A stretch of 64,000 bases of DNA from Lanius collurio (Eukaryota > Chordata > Aves > Passeriformes > Laniidae), in NCBI GenBank assembly GCA_020086605.1, contig JACBWW010000020.1:12001332-12065331 (forward strand). Reading direction: 5' to 3'. This document shows, one piece after another, positions 23,494 to 38,400 of this stretch; within the stretch, counting starts at the first letter, position 1; every line of letters starts with the position of its first letter. The translations under genes were made by a program, and so were the position numbers. The notes under the pieces were generated by a model. It did no database searches. It was not told where the DNA came from and saw only the letters and a program-made list of their open reading frames with translations.

Positions 23494-26400
23494 CTTACCA
23501 AACAAGCAAAGAGAAATAAGTTCACTCACACCACATTAAATAATAATTAGATTGCAATTTTTCGTCATTAGTTTCACATAAATTCTAAAGAAAAAAAAAT
23601 AATTTTACTCAAGAGTTGAGACAGCAAAGTCAGTTTTAAATTACCACAATTGTGCTATTATCGTTTAGCAAGCATTTTTAGTGAGGAATTTCTCGATTAG
23701 TGATACATCTGAAATTTACATAAATCATGCACCATGACAATGAAGACTTTTTTCACAGAATCACAATTTGATTTTTCATTCTACCACAGTAGACTGAATT
23801 TTAATGTTTTACAGCAGATCCATATACTCTTAAATACTCAGAAATGTTTGATGGAATGAATACAACTGTTTATAATGCAATTTTGATAATGTAATGACTG
23901 AGCAACATGAATATACGAAAGATAATTTAAAATAATGACAAACATTTTCAGCAGCTGTTAAATAGTAACTGATAAATTATAAAGACTGGCTGCTTTTTCA
24001 AATTGCATATTGGTGGGCTGTTTTCAAGTTCTCAAGCTGTAAAAAATAAAAGGTAAATCAGATGCTGCATCTAAATTTGCATTATTGTATTCTGGCTGCT
24101 CAGTTGGTGTGGCAGTAGCTAGAACATTCTTTTTGTGGAAAAGTCTGGTAGTTCTAAAAGAAAAGTAGGTCCTGGAATTCTTCTTTAAGGTATGACATCT
24201 TTTTTGACTAACAGAAGGTAGTGAAAATTGAGGGAAATTTGGTTCTTTTCATATTTCCTCTGCAGAACTTGTTCAGTTTAACTGCGCTTTTTATGGAGTT
24301 ATTTATCCATAGCATATGAGCAACATATTCCTTGGAATCTTTATACCTCCTCTATGTTCACATAAACATAAAAAACTACTCAAACACTAGGAAGGAGATA
24401 GTTTAGATACACAGAATTACAGTACAGTTTGGGCCTTCTTGTAGGTCTTTCTTGTATGACCTATGGTATGTATGTCCAAAAGTCAGTATGGTATTTGACC
24501 ATGCTTGAAAGCAAAGGTTTTTCCTCATTCCTCAGTCTCCTCATATTTTGAAATAATATCAAATACTTCCTGCAGATACACAGCAATGTATTTCTATTTC
24601 AATTAAATAATTCCCTAAGAGAAATATGCCTATTTCAAATAGCCACATATACAACAGGTGGTATAGAAATAACCAAAATGTTTTGGTTCTATTTATTATT
24701 AAGATTCTTAGTTATTGAGTCTTTCAAACCTTTGGTATTACACATTTATCTTGTTAACACACAATAAAATAGCTTCTAATAATGGAGAAAAATTTTTAGC
24801 AAAAAGGCTATATACATAGATTCTGGGTATCTTTGAGCTTTTAGTGGTTTGGGAGCTTTTTCCCCCACTCATCTTCCTCTCATGAAGACATCCCTTTTTT
24901 CACTGTTTGGAAAACTTCCAGTATCTTTTCCTGCCTATATAAATTGATCCCATTTCTACTACAAGTTTACACATTGATCTATAAACAGACCTCCATTTCC
25001 CATAAACCACTATCTTTCAGAAAATGCTTGTTGCTGTTATTACTTTCTAATACTTTAAAATGGAGATATTATTCCAAGTTGGAGTACCCAAATTCATGGA
25101 AAGACTGAAGGTGTGGTGTCCCAGTGGTACATCCTTTTTTCAACTGAATCCACTGGGATATAGTATTTCTTCTTAAAAAGCTGTGTCATAGATTTACTTT
25201 CTACCACTAATTTATTGCTCATTCTGGTTTTAGCTTTCCATGTTAAAAAGCGATAGTTTTCATTTTTCATTATGTATTTTTGTGCTAACCTTCCTAAAGT
25301 ATGCAAATAACTTTTGCATAAATGAAAATTCACTTGATCTAGTCATGGTATAAATAATGAAGACTGTGGATTCCCACTTGTAAGTTTAAATGTAGACTTC
25401 CTCAAAGTTGCAGCATACAAAACTTTAGAGTCCTCCCTAATGAAGCAAATTATCCACAAAAAAAAGAAATAAAACAATACATACAGTACTATAAGGCATT
25501 AAGTATTTTTAATCAGGAAGCTCAAAATCCAATAAAACCTTTATCCTAGAATGTCTGAATTTTTAGCCATTTCAAAGAATGTGCTAGAGGTTTCAACTGT
25601 ACTTGCATAAAGAACAGGTAAGAGACACACCTAAGGGTTATGAAGTTTTTTGACTGACAAGACCTATGATTTACTTTTATCAAAGAAGTTTGAAAATATA
25701 AGCACCAGAAAGAACTTATAAAAAAATGCAAAAATACTTTTTGAGAGAAGGTTAAAAAGGACAAATCAAACAAATTATGAAAGTTTGTAAACAAATTACA
25801 AAATACTTATATTCATATGGTATTATACTGTTGTAGTTAGGCAGAGCAGAAATTCATTCTGGAAGAAAGAGCAACACAAGATGAAGTTGTTTTACCTAAT
25901 ACAATATGGCCGCCTTTTGCTTTCGGTTTACCATGGAAATAATTCAACATTTCCACTCTGTACCCGCACCACCATCTCTGTTAGTGGCGATAACACATCC
26001 CATATTAACTACCTTCCTTCAAAATGTTCTAAAATGTGCAAGAAATAATGCTGCTGCAGTCACAAGACCAAGCTGTTGTTGCAGCAGTTATTCACTGCTG
26101 CAGTCAGGCTAGTTACCACTGCTATTCTCAAGTAGAACAGTATTCTACTGCCTCATCTCAGCTGGAAGCAAGGTAAGTAAGTTCTTCCCACAGGCATCAG
26201 TATCTCTACGTGGATACCAGAAAGTAATCTCACGCTAATATAAGGTTCAGATATATCACTAGTACACATAACGTAGTAACAAATCTCTGTCTATTCAGAG
26301 AGTTGTAACTAAAGCCTCTTACTCTTCGTTGAGATCAATTATAGTACAATTTGAATGTCTCAAAACTAGTTCCATCTGAGCTTTTCCATTATATTCACAG

Positions 26401-29400
26401 AGTGGATAACTATAACAGTGCAGTTATTTTAGACAGAAGAAAAGATACTGTAAGATATGCATGCAGGAAAGTTTTCAAGGATCATATTGAAAAAACCTGT
26501 CAAAGTGCACTGTAATAATGTGCACAATATTTCCAACTAGAAGTCTTATTTACTCCTAATGAACATTCTCTACTGAAAAAAAACCCAGCACAAATAGAAG
26601 TCTATTATGATTTACTGAACAGCCAGAGAGGTTACACAAGTTGAGACTACAATGGCTTTCTTACATTAATTGTCCTAAATGTTCCTTTAATGAAAAAATA
26701 TTAGAAGAGACATTGATAATAAGAGCATCTACATTTTATATTTATCCAGCTCTAGGGAGTTCATTATTCTTGGAATACTTAATATTACAACATTGTGGTT
26801 AGAAGTTCTACATCAAGTTTAAACCCCACTTACTTCTGTATTCCCTCTGATTTTACAAGTGTTCTTCTCCTGATGAATGGGAATTAGTGGTAAGCCTCGG
26901 ATCTTTGGACTTTTAGTTATGGACTGTTTTCTTGCTTTTCCAGCAGGTGGCCATGTATCTGCATGCTAAAGAACAAAATTATTCCTTATTTTCAGCATGG
27001 AATTTCATAAATACACAAAATGTTTTGGTATGTAAAACTCCCTTGGAAAAAGCTATATGCTGCATACCACTATGCCCGCTTGTTGTGGGAGAAAAGGGAA
27101 ACTTTATGATGCTTATAATTATATTAATATTTCGTAAGTGCTGCACAATGTTGAGTGAACAGAACCAAAATGTCTCTACATAATTATCACATATCAAACA
27201 TATTCCTTTCCTTATATTATTCTAATTATCTTCAAAAAATAGAAAATATCATCAAATGCCACATACATATTGACTTGTTTCCCTTTCAAAATTCCACAGA
27301 AGCATGCTTTCAGGAGTCTCAAAAAAAATTTGTGAAATTAGATAAAACTACCCCACATTCAAGTGTTTCAAAATGTGTTTCTTGTTGAGGTTCAAGACCA
27401 AAGGTCAGGGTCCTGCACTGGGCCACAAGCCCAGGCAGCACTACAGGCTGGGGCAAAGTGACTCGAAGGTGGCCCAGTGGAAAAGTACCCGGTGATGCTG
27501 GTCCACAGCTGCTGAACATGAGCCAGCTGTGCCCAGGTGGCCAAGAAGGCCAATGGCATCCTGGACTGTGTCAGAAATATAGTGACCAGCAGGACCAGGG
27601 CAGGAAGCATCCCCCTGTACCCAGGCCATATTTCAAGTTCTGGGCCCCTCACTTCAAGAAAGACACTGAGGTGCTGGAGCATGTCCAGAGAAGGGCAATG
27701 GAGCTGGGGAAGGGTCTGGAGCACAAGGCTTATGAGGAGCAGCTGAGGGAGCTGGGGGTGTTTGGCCTGGAGCAAAGGAGGCTCAGAGGGGAACAGCTTG
27801 GTCTCTGTAATTGCCCAGAGGAGGGTGTGTCCAGGTGGGGATGGGCTGCTTCTGCCAGGTAACCAGCGACTGGATGAGAGGACGTGGTCTTAAAACTGCA
27901 CCAGGCAAGGTTTGGGTTGGATATTAGGAAGAGTTTCTTCCCAAAAAGGTTGATTAGAGATTGGAATGTCACCAGGCACCATCCCTGGAGGTGTTTTAAG
28001 AAAAGACTACTCAGTGCCATGGTCTGGTTGACAAGGTGGTGTTAGGTCATAGGTTTAACTTGAGGACCTCAAAGGTTCTTTCCAAACGAATTGATTCTGT
28101 GATTTTGTGGAAAATTATATTAATAGTTTAGAGAAAATAATTGTTTAACCTATGATAACAACATGCATTATCCCAAATGTAATCTACAAACATGCAGATC
28201 TGGTTTCAATAGTAGTCTTTGCTTTAGCTTGACTGAAATAGGTCAGTCTTGGGGTGAAATGTGACATTTCACTCTGAGTGAAAAACAAGCCTAGAAGAAA
28301 TGGGAAGTAAAAACCATAAATTACTTACCGAATATTTCAAATCTGAGCACATGAGCTTACAGTCCTCAGGTAATGTTAATGGAAACCAGAAAGAAAGATT
28401 TGAGGACAAGATAATATAAGATTATTTTACTGAAAAATCATCAATATGAGATTCTGTGAATCACAGAGGATGTCCAAGGCCTACAGCTACATCAGCACAA
28501 CTTTGCAGGAAACTTGCAAGCCAGGACTGCAAAACCATGAAGCAGGCTCTTCAAGACTATTTAAAAAAACAGATGTGGAACTATGATATTTGCAGGTGGT
28601 CTGCAAGTAAAAACAGCGTTACCATTAAAAAGCCATGATGGCAGAAAAAAAAACTGGAAGTCCCAGTTCCAAATTTAGAAAAATTATTTTACAGACTCAC
28701 ATCTTGATGGAGTAAAAAATTCTCACACATGGTACTGACGAGGGTGACACAAAAGTCTGTGATAAGAGATCTCTCCAGTGACCATTAAAAACATTTTGTT
28801 CCAATGAAATGGGAAGGCATTATCTAAAAGAGCAGCTCTTGCCAACCAAAATCAGTTTATTGTGGATCAGGACACAACAAGCAAATACAATTCAGAAAGC
28901 AATGGAGAAACTTTAATCAGCTTCTGAAGAAAACTGTCTGCCTTAATTCCCAGCAAGCCGAAGAAAAACATCCCAGCCTGATTTCCCTTTTGTGCCTGTA
29001 ACATTTCTTAAAATGGAACTCTGAGAAAGTATATCAGAAATACTAGAAACGCATTAGTCCACATAAAAAATGTATTTATTCATAGTTTTGACCCCTCTGT
29101 TCAACTGCACCTCATGGTAGTGCCTCCAGCTGATCAAAGGCAAGGAAACTGAAAGAATACTGTTGTGTCCATCTTCACACCAATTAATTACTTCCAACTC
29201 TGTGCTATGCATGCTCTTAAGAGATTTTGTATAGAATTATTATAGAGCTTAAGAATCAAGTTAAAGTCATGCTTTTCAGGATGGTTTTGCATAGATCTTG
29301 AAAGAAACACTGGTCCTACATCAAACACTTAGAATTTACCAGCTTGGAATAGAAGATTAATAACCTCTGGGTTAACTTGATCACCTGAATCAAAAGTACT

Positions 29401-32400
29401 CTAGTCACTAAATTACAGCAGTACCTACACTTTGCTATTTATATACTCTGCCCTACTTATACTACAGGAAAAAGCATTATCAGAAAACAGGAAAAAAATA
29501 ACAATAGTATTACTATCTGACTGACATGAATTACTAATAAAGCCTTACTCTGTTCAAGCACTGAGAAACACAGTAATATTGGTTTATGTCCCTCTTAATT
29601 GCACAAGATTATTAAATGTCAATGTCTTAATACTTCAAAACTGATTTCACAGTATTTTTCAATTTCCAATCTAGGTTATTCCATTGACAAAAAAAATGTG
29701 CTCCCTGCATTCTCTCTAACATGTGTTCAAATACAGTGACAACATATAAGGTAAAATACCAAGCTGACTTCCTCAAAGATGGTCTCAACTTGAAAATTCT
29801 AACTAGAAATAATCTCAGTTGACATTTACAGTTTTCTGGTTTAGAAATGGGATAATGTGGTAATAATTGTCTGCTGCTGTATGATACAAAACTTTTTAGA
29901 GATCTTTTGGAAAGTTTTACCAATATGAGGCATTGCATTTTTAATGAGATTTTCTCTGTAACAAAGTAGTAGGTTGCAATAAGAACAACACACTAAATCA
30001 TTAGCACATCATTTTTCATGTAGTTTATAGACTGACAACTTTACTGATGTACAGAATGCCAGTAAAAAGAAATAATCAACAATTTCCACAAAAAACCATG
30101 CCAAATCAAAAACCCCTTTCAATTTAGTACTGCTAATTCATTGACTATTCATTCATTGGATTAAAGATTTAAAAATAATAGTATAAGTTCATGGCAATTT
30201 TTTTTAATGCACATGAATTTATTTTTTTTTCTCTGTTAGAAAAAATTATCCTGGACATTGAGCAATGTCTCCCAGTTTCTTATCTATATTGTCAAAGGAA
30301 CATTCTACATCTGCCTGAGCAGAATTGTAACAGACTGTCCTTTACTGTGATTTTATGTCAAAAGGACTTCAACAGTTACCAAGCTTGCATGAGTTACTTC
30401 TAAATTTCCGATATCAATAACCTCTGAGCCTAATGCTGTGACACTGCTCATGTTATGCCCATGAGATGTACGCCAGATGTTTCCATAGAAACAACAACAG
30501 TTACTTCAGTTAGGGGAGCTGAATAAGATGAGAATTTGGAAGTCTTACTTTCAAGACATGCATTATACTTCTAGCACTACTATCTATGAAAGTCAAATTC
30601 TGTTTCAGAAAGCCTCTAAGAAGTCTGTATTTCAATAGTCTTGTGCTCAGCCTATGTTATGCAACTCAAAGCTCCCAGATAATCATAAATCTAGCAATGT
30701 TTATTCACAGTGATATCCTGCAAAGCTCCTTGAACATCATGGGAAAGACAAGAAAAATCTGACACAGATAGAAAATCCTGTTAAAACATTAAACTATGTT
30801 CCAGTCTCCTGTCAATCTGAATTCTTTCCATCTCACTTACTTCCACTTCTCCTATGTAAATATTAAACTCCATTTCCAAGAATGTGTTATATGTCACTCG
30901 AACACGTACCCTCCCTACAATCCCACAGCAAGCAGAAGAGTACTTAATTTAGGATAAAGCCTATCCAACACAATGAATTGTAAGTGTTAACTAAGCTACC
31001 ATGGATACCAGAGAAATAAAGCCATATTGGCATAGCTCTTCAAGAGGGCTAGTTCACACCACTGTGCTTTTAAACATGCTACCCTTCTTTCAAGACTACT
31101 TTAGCAGCATCCAAACCAGTGAGCAGAGCAATAGCACTCAGGTATTGTGGCACACAGACACACCCTTTAGGTCAATGGCCAGAATTTTACCCAAAAGAGC
31201 TGTCTGCGAAGGAAATAATTGTCTTTCTTTAACCAGCTTCTCTACAACACAGCAGGGTGAGGTAGGGAGATGATGCCAGAATCTGATGTTCCTCTCAAAG
31301 CTCTCAAAGCACTCATAGTCTTCGTGGACTAAGACCCATATTTTGGCATTTTTAGTGGATGAAGTATTCCAGAAACTTAGGCAATGAACCCTATATGTAA
31401 CATATACATATTTAATGGGATTTTGCTATAATAGCCGAATAAGTTACTTTTTTTGATTAGATTAGTACCTGTGCCATAAAAATGCTGATCATCCACTCCA
31501 TCTGCACATCCTGTCCATCACAACATATATACCTAGAACACAATACATAATTAATATGAAAAACAATGGAGACTGCTGTTACAGTTAAACATATCAAAGA
31601 ATAGTCTTCTAAACTACTTCAAATAGTGCTACATTCATCCAAGCTGTGTATATTTATTATTAACACTTCCAGAAAAAATAGGCATATATAAATACTTCAA
31701 ATTACTGCTTTACCTACTCTGAAGACAATGCCTCATCTCAAGCATGTGCATAGGATTAAAATCTATCATTTTAACTTTATGACTGTTGTTTGCTTTCCAG
31801 CCAGAGAAGTAAGCCAGACACCTAAACCCAAAAGATGAACCAAACATATAAACTAAAAAAGTTTCTTTACTTAAATCCACAAAAATTAAATTCAACATGC
31901 AAGCAAAATAATGCCCATAAGTTTTCAAACAAATCTTGTTTTACAACTGATATTTTAACAAATATTAGACAGTGAGGTTAAACCAAGCATGTGTTTTATG
32001 TTTACCTACCACTGGTGCTTTTCAGAAAATACTGCAAGTCCCCAGCTGAAAGAAAGAAGATTTTCAAAAATTAGTCCCACAAACTCAAGATGGGAACATA
32101 TTCCTCAAAATGCAGAGATTAATTATGATTAGGTCTGAAAAAAATAAAATTAAGTTGCAAAGTCTACTACATGTACTGAAAATCCAGAATAAAGTTTAGG
32201 GTTTGAGGATGGATTTTGCTCATTTTCTGTCAATTGATTCACAGGTAATGAACTTTCTGTTCTAGACAAAGGGTTATTGCAAAGCACTGTAGATGATGGC
32301 TGACTACTTCCCTCACTTTTGCTGTGGCTGTGCTTTCTAAAAAGTGCTGGAAATAAAACTGCTTGGTAAAGAGTCCACTACACTGTGGAAGTCATAGAGA

Positions 32401-35400
32401 GAAGACAGCTATGCTTGTGCTATAAACAAAAGGAATCACATGATTTAATAATTGCAAGGGAAACAAAATGGGAGTGGGTGCACAATGAAGTCTCTGTGGT
32501 GAAACAGACAATTCTGGAGATCCAGAAGACACTTGGTAAGCTCTACTTTTGAAAGTAGACTAAAAAGAAACCTCAAGGTAAAAAAAAAAAAAAAAAAAAA
32601 AACCAAAAAAACTGAGAAGACTCGTTTATATTATTTCTTTACTCCTATTTGGATTTATCTCCTACTCATTCTGCACTTGAATTAAAAAAAAAAACAAAAA
32701 ACCCAAAACAACCAAAAACAAAACAAAAAAAAAAAAAAACATGCAAAAAAGCCAACAATTCTCTTTTTTTTAACATAGCTAAACTTTGAAATTCACAGAC
32801 CTTTTTAGGGTGTTTTGATTTGGCAACTGTAAAGAAAAAGTTCAAGCAGATCTGTTTAAAGGCTACAGCCAACCTAGACTCCCTCTGGGAGAAGATCCTA
32901 TGTGCATTGTCTCAGTATCTCAAAGCTTTGACCGAACAAGAACTGGAAACATCTGAGAAACACAGGTGTCATTTTTCACTGCTCTTTTCTGAGAGATAGT
33001 CACTGATGTTTGTAAAGGGCACTGTAGTCTTCAGCTAGCAGAAACATCAAAATAACAAAGAACCTGAAAAAGGAAAATCCTCTGCTGAACAACAGGAACT
33101 GCCCCTAAGGGCCATGACTAGTTGGTTTTTCTCTTCTCTCTTTTTACTTAGTGCAAGGAAAGTGTGTCCACCAATGACAGGCAGGACATACACCACAAAA
33201 CTAAGTGAGCTAGGAGCAAACATACCCACAAGAGATAATAAATGCACTTTAGATTACAGAAAGCCAATCAATAAAGTAATTTCCTAGCACAGATTAGTTA
33301 ACATGGAACATGAAAACGGATACAGGAACAGAACAAATAATATTACAAGTGATAATTTAATTCAGCATACTGCTATTGGCTTCTTGACTTTTCCTTGTTC
33401 CACAATGTTCTATGCTACCATTTTTTGATGATACTACAATACTTTTCACACAGTGTTTATTTTCTTTTCTATTCTTACTTTGTTGGTGGCTTCATTTTCT
33501 TTTTCACTCCAAGATAAAGCTTCAGAGAACTGACAGGCAACACTTTTTCAGGTTTGCTAGCCTGCAAACAAAGTAAGATTCTAATTATTGTATCAGGAAT
33601 GTGCCAAAGATAAAATGCCACATGACTGACTTCACAGCTCAGTTTTTTTCATGGTGCACACGCCTGTTTTCTAGCAGATCATTAAATTATTTTGTCTCTT
33701 TCTATGCCATTAGCAAAGTGTACCAATCACTATTACTGGAAGCAGACTGATTAAGAACTTAAGGTTCACATGAAATCATATAACTGTAACACAATTAGAA
33801 TAATGAAGATGTGGGGCTATATATGAACAGAAACTCTTCAAGAGAGACAGGGAAGATAGGAAATGGGATTGCCTCCTGTTAAAGAATCTCTTCTATAGAA
33901 TGATGAGAAATTTCTTCAGATCATGGAATGGTTTGGGTTAGAAGGGACTTTAAAGATTATCTACTTCCAACCTCCCTGCCAGGGACAGGAACACCTTTTA
34001 CTAGACCAGGTTGTTGAGAGCCCCATCCCAGCCTGGCCTTGAACACTTGCAGGGATGGGGCATCCACAGCTTTTCTGGGCAACCTGTTGCAGTGCCTCAG
34101 TACCCTCAAAGTTTTTTCCTAATATCTCATCTAAACCTACTCTCAGTTTGAAGGCATTCCCTGTTGTCCTGTTCCTACATGCTCTCCAGCTTTCTTGTAG
34201 GCTCCTTTCAGGTACTAGAAGGCCACAAAAAGGTTTTCCCTAAGCCTTCTCTTTTCCAGGCTGAACAAATCCCATTGTCTCAGCCTTCTTTCATAGATGA
34301 GGTGCTCCATCCCTCTAATCAACTTTGTGGCCTCCTCTGGACTCGCTCCAGCAGGTCTCTACCCTCCCTGTGCTGGGACCCCAGAGCTGGATGCAGGGTT
34401 CCAGGTGGGGTCTCACCAGAGCAGAGCAGAGGGGCAGAATCCCCTCCCTGGCCCTGCTGCCCATGGTGCTCTGGATGCAGCCCAGGGCACGTTTGGCTCT
34501 CTGGGCTGTGAGTGCCCATGGCTGGGTCATGTCCAGCCTCTCACTCACCAGTAGCCCCAAGTCCTTCTTAGCCAGGCTTCTCTTGACCTGCTCATCCCCC
34601 AGCCTGTGTTGATATCATGAGTTGCACCCTCAACTGAGGTGCAGCACCTTGAACTTGATCTTGTTAAACCTTCTGAGATTCCCATGGGCCCACTTTTAGG
34701 GCATGTCCAGGCCCCTCTGGATGGCATCCTGTCTGCCAGGTGTGTCAACCACACTACTAAGCTTGGTGTCATCTGAAAATTCGCTGAAGGTGCACTCAGT
34801 CCCTTTTTCTGTCATTAATATATATAATTAGTAGCACTAGTCCCAGTAAGGACCTCTGAGGGACACCACTTGTCACTGATCTTCATTGGGACTCTGAGCT
34901 ATTGACCATTACCCTCTGGATGTGACTATTCAACCACTTTCCTATCCATCTAACAGTCCACTCATCAATTCCATCTCTCTCCAATTTAGAGAAAAGATTA
35001 TTGTTGGGGACCATGTCAAAGGCTTTACAGAATTTCCGGTAAATGGCAGCTGCAACTTTTCCCTTGTTCACGGACATAGTCAATTCATCATAGAAGGCCA
35101 CTAGGTTGCCCAGGCAAGACTTGCCCTTGGTGAAGCTGTGCTGACTGACTTGAACCCACAATCCTTAGTTTAGCCAGTGCCTCATCCATTAGGCCACTGG
35201 GGCCATTAAATCAGGATGAAAAAAAAAGCAAATTAAGTCGTCGAACAACCCAGAAGTCTCTGGATAACATATCCTAACTATAATGGGACAGGGGATGGGG
35301 AGGGCAGGGTTTTGTTCTTCCTGGTATCTTCAGAAAGGGCAGCCCATTGAGACAGTAGGAATCCACCTGGTTTCTGGAGGACACCTGTACTGGGAGTTTC

Positions 35401-38400
35401 AGAGGAACCTATACAGAACAAAGAAATGTGGCAACAGGAATGTCATGAAATTTAATGATATATATACAACTCTCGCACAGGTAAAGGAAAAAAGCCCTTC
35501 ATTGACACAGAGTGGGAGTCAATTCTGCCGATAGGGACCTGAGCATGCTGGTAGGTGCCAAGCTGGGCATAAACCAGCAGTGTATCCTGACAACAAAGCT
35601 GGTCTCATTTTCCTGAGATAGCAGAAGCACAATGAGTAGGTAGGTGGAAGAGAGTGATTCTCTTCCTTTTCTCATTACTTGTAGGACTGCATCTTTTGAG
35701 TCCTTGAGAGAAAAAAGAGAATCAATAATCTGGAGAGGGTTCAGCAGGGGCCCACCAAGCCAGCTGGGGGCTGGAGCACTTGTCCTGTGAGGAGAACCTG
35801 ACCTAACAACAGGCACCCCACACCTACAGGGAAGTTACCAAGCAGACCGATAGTGAAGCTCTTCATATTGTGAAAAGACTCCATCTAAGGACAGACAAAC
35901 CTTCCCCCATGAGGACAGTCAGGTACTGCAACACTACCCAGACAGGTTGTGCAATCTTCGTCCTCAGGGTTTTTTAAGACTTAACTGATTAAAGCCCCAC
36001 ACAACATGTCCTGACCCTGGCTGCTATCCCTGCTGTGCACAGGAAGTTGGATCAGAAACATCCTGAGGTTCCTTCCTTGCTCCTTCTTGAACAAACTATC
36101 TTTAGTCAATCTACTACAGACATACACTTACACTGTGTATGAGAACTAAATGTGTCTGAAAGATGAAGTGCTGAAAGGAAACAATAAAGTTCTCATGCAC
36201 ACTACTATAGAGCAAAACTAATATTTAACATAACACAAAAGCATTCCTTTAGTACTTTTAGGTCAAGTGTTTCAGCTTTCAATTTAGAAAACAATACGCC
36301 AAACAACTTAACAAATCTTATAATTCCAGTACACAAAGCTACTCCCTAGTGTTTACTGTCCCTGGATTCTCAATTTCCCACTCTGCAGCTTTCAATTTCT
36401 AACACTGCACTGTATGGAAAAAGAGACACATTTAAGAAAACTTAACAAAAAAACACAACAGTTTTATGGTTGGTACTCCTGTGTAATTTCCTGCTCAAAA
36501 GAAGAGTACTGCCAGGATGAAAAAATACCCCTGCAGAACATACCATTAAGTTAAACAACTGCACACTTCTCACAATAATGCACCTTAAGGGAGCCATTTG
36601 TCTGTCTGTGAGCTTATCTCTTAGCAACAGAACATTAAAGGGGTAAATTATTTCAGTCAATTACCACAGTATAGTAATTTAACATACAGTATTCATGGAA
36701 ACTTTCAATGTTTTTGATAATTGCTCTCCAACAAGAGAAACACTGAACAGAATGCATCCACCTGCATGTACAAAGTTAATTTGCTGTTAATGAGAATTTA
36801 TAAATTAATTAGTACATATGGTCTTATTAACTACAATTTTCCATCTGCAATGTCAAGCTTTCCTGCTATTCACTTCTAAATATGGCTAAAATTAAGCCAA
36901 GATTATTCATGATTAATATCTCTCAAAAGAAAGTAAAACAAACTCATATATACTATTTGATCAAAATGGTATTGCCATTTGCTTTTTTTAAAAAAAAACC
37001 AACAAATGTAAAGCCATTTAAAAGTAAGTGTTCAAAGTGCCTCCTGAGTTGGGGAATTCAATGTTTTATAAATTAGAATGGCTTAAAAAAGGAGGTTATG
37101 AAGTGGTACAACAATCCTGTCATAAATTCTTTCCAAGATACTAATTAAGGTTTTATGGGCATATTAATATATTCTCACATCTGTGCCAATTTGAGTTTTA
37201 GCACTAAATTATAAGACACTATTTTTGACATTCTGGGGTCATTCTAATTAAGATTGTATCCACAGCTTCACAAGAAGACACAGTGCACTAGCTTAAGTGA
37301 GCAAGGGATATGTCTTAAAAACATATGAAGGTCAGCAATATACATCTACATTTGTTGGATGGGAAAAAACAGCATTCAGCAAAAATAAAAGCACTTGAAA
37401 CTTTGGGGTTTTTTTAAAACCAGAATTATTGGAACTAAAATGAAAACATAGTTCATGATTACTATTATTTGGCTTTATGCTTAAACACAAGCTGCATACA
37501 CTCAAATCCACTGTTTTAAGAAAATTCCCATGAAATATTTAACACTGAACCCTTCCTGCTATTAATCATGAATAAATTCATTGCTATGGAACTCTGAGGT
37601 ATATCTAACCTAATTATCAATATTAGCTTTTAGAGGACTGAGAATACATCTGAAAACTGTTGCTGGGAAGCAGGGAAAGATTTTGCCAGTGTATTGAGAG
37701 TTATTGTTTCCTATAATCTCTTCTATCATGAGACTTGTAGGTTTAAGAACCCTGTTGCTTGCAATTTTTAAGGGCTTTGTGTGAAATGATAAGGAAAAAA
37801 AAGCATGCACTCATTTGAGTTCCACATTACTTCTCCTACAGCTCTCTACAGCAGGTTTTCAAATCATTTAGTAGCAGCACAAAACACCTAAATATTGTTA
37901 TATTTTGAATTTTTAAAGCTTATAGTAATGTGTAACTACAACAGCTAAATGACAAAAAACCACAGACTCCTTTTACTAACACACCTGAGAAACAGCAAGA
38001 CAAAAATCTTATACTTCAACCCCAGACTCTAGAAGTTGCCATTTTATATGAGAAATGTTGATCTGTTTGCCTTCCTTTTCTTTTTCATACAAAAAAGAAA
38101 GCTTAATTCAGAGTTTGGTGGAGACTTTTTCTGCTGTACCTTCATATCCTTAAAAAGAAGCAGGTTTCCTTCCCGTAACACAAAATATCGGTCTTGAAAT
38201 TTGTTCCCAGACAGCAGTTTTGAGGGTTCTTCCTTGTACTTGAGATTGCCTGCTTTCACACTACCTTTCTCATTTTTCCCTACCAAGAAAAAAACGCATT
38301 TTGTTAGAAGATTTTACAACAGCAGAAGCTCCTAGTTTTTAAGTATTATTGTTTATCAAAAAAACTAAAATTACATTGGTAAAATTGATTTGGTATTATG

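Larger units (their letters stand above)
33562..38139 (-). other. ARAP2 intron
   Basis: It contains the CR1 at 33920-35146, the tRNA-like remnant and the diverged CR1 at 35510-35990. The rest, 35991-38139, is AT-rich with nothing recognisable. Confidence 0.65.

Noticed and set aside
26040..26110. CTGCTGCAGTCA repeats as a regulatory or CRISPR-like array
   Set aside because: Only two imperfect copies with irregular spacing; likely simple sequence.
27458..27862. 134-codon ORF as a gene
   Set aside because: It is part of a CR1 3' end with frameshifts.
34164..34612. Overlapping ORFs of 85-115 codons
   Set aside because: They are frames of the CR1 copy on either strand.
35147..35203. Functional tRNA-Arg gene
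   Set aside because: The anticodon arm is degenerate and the 3' acceptor strand is missing.
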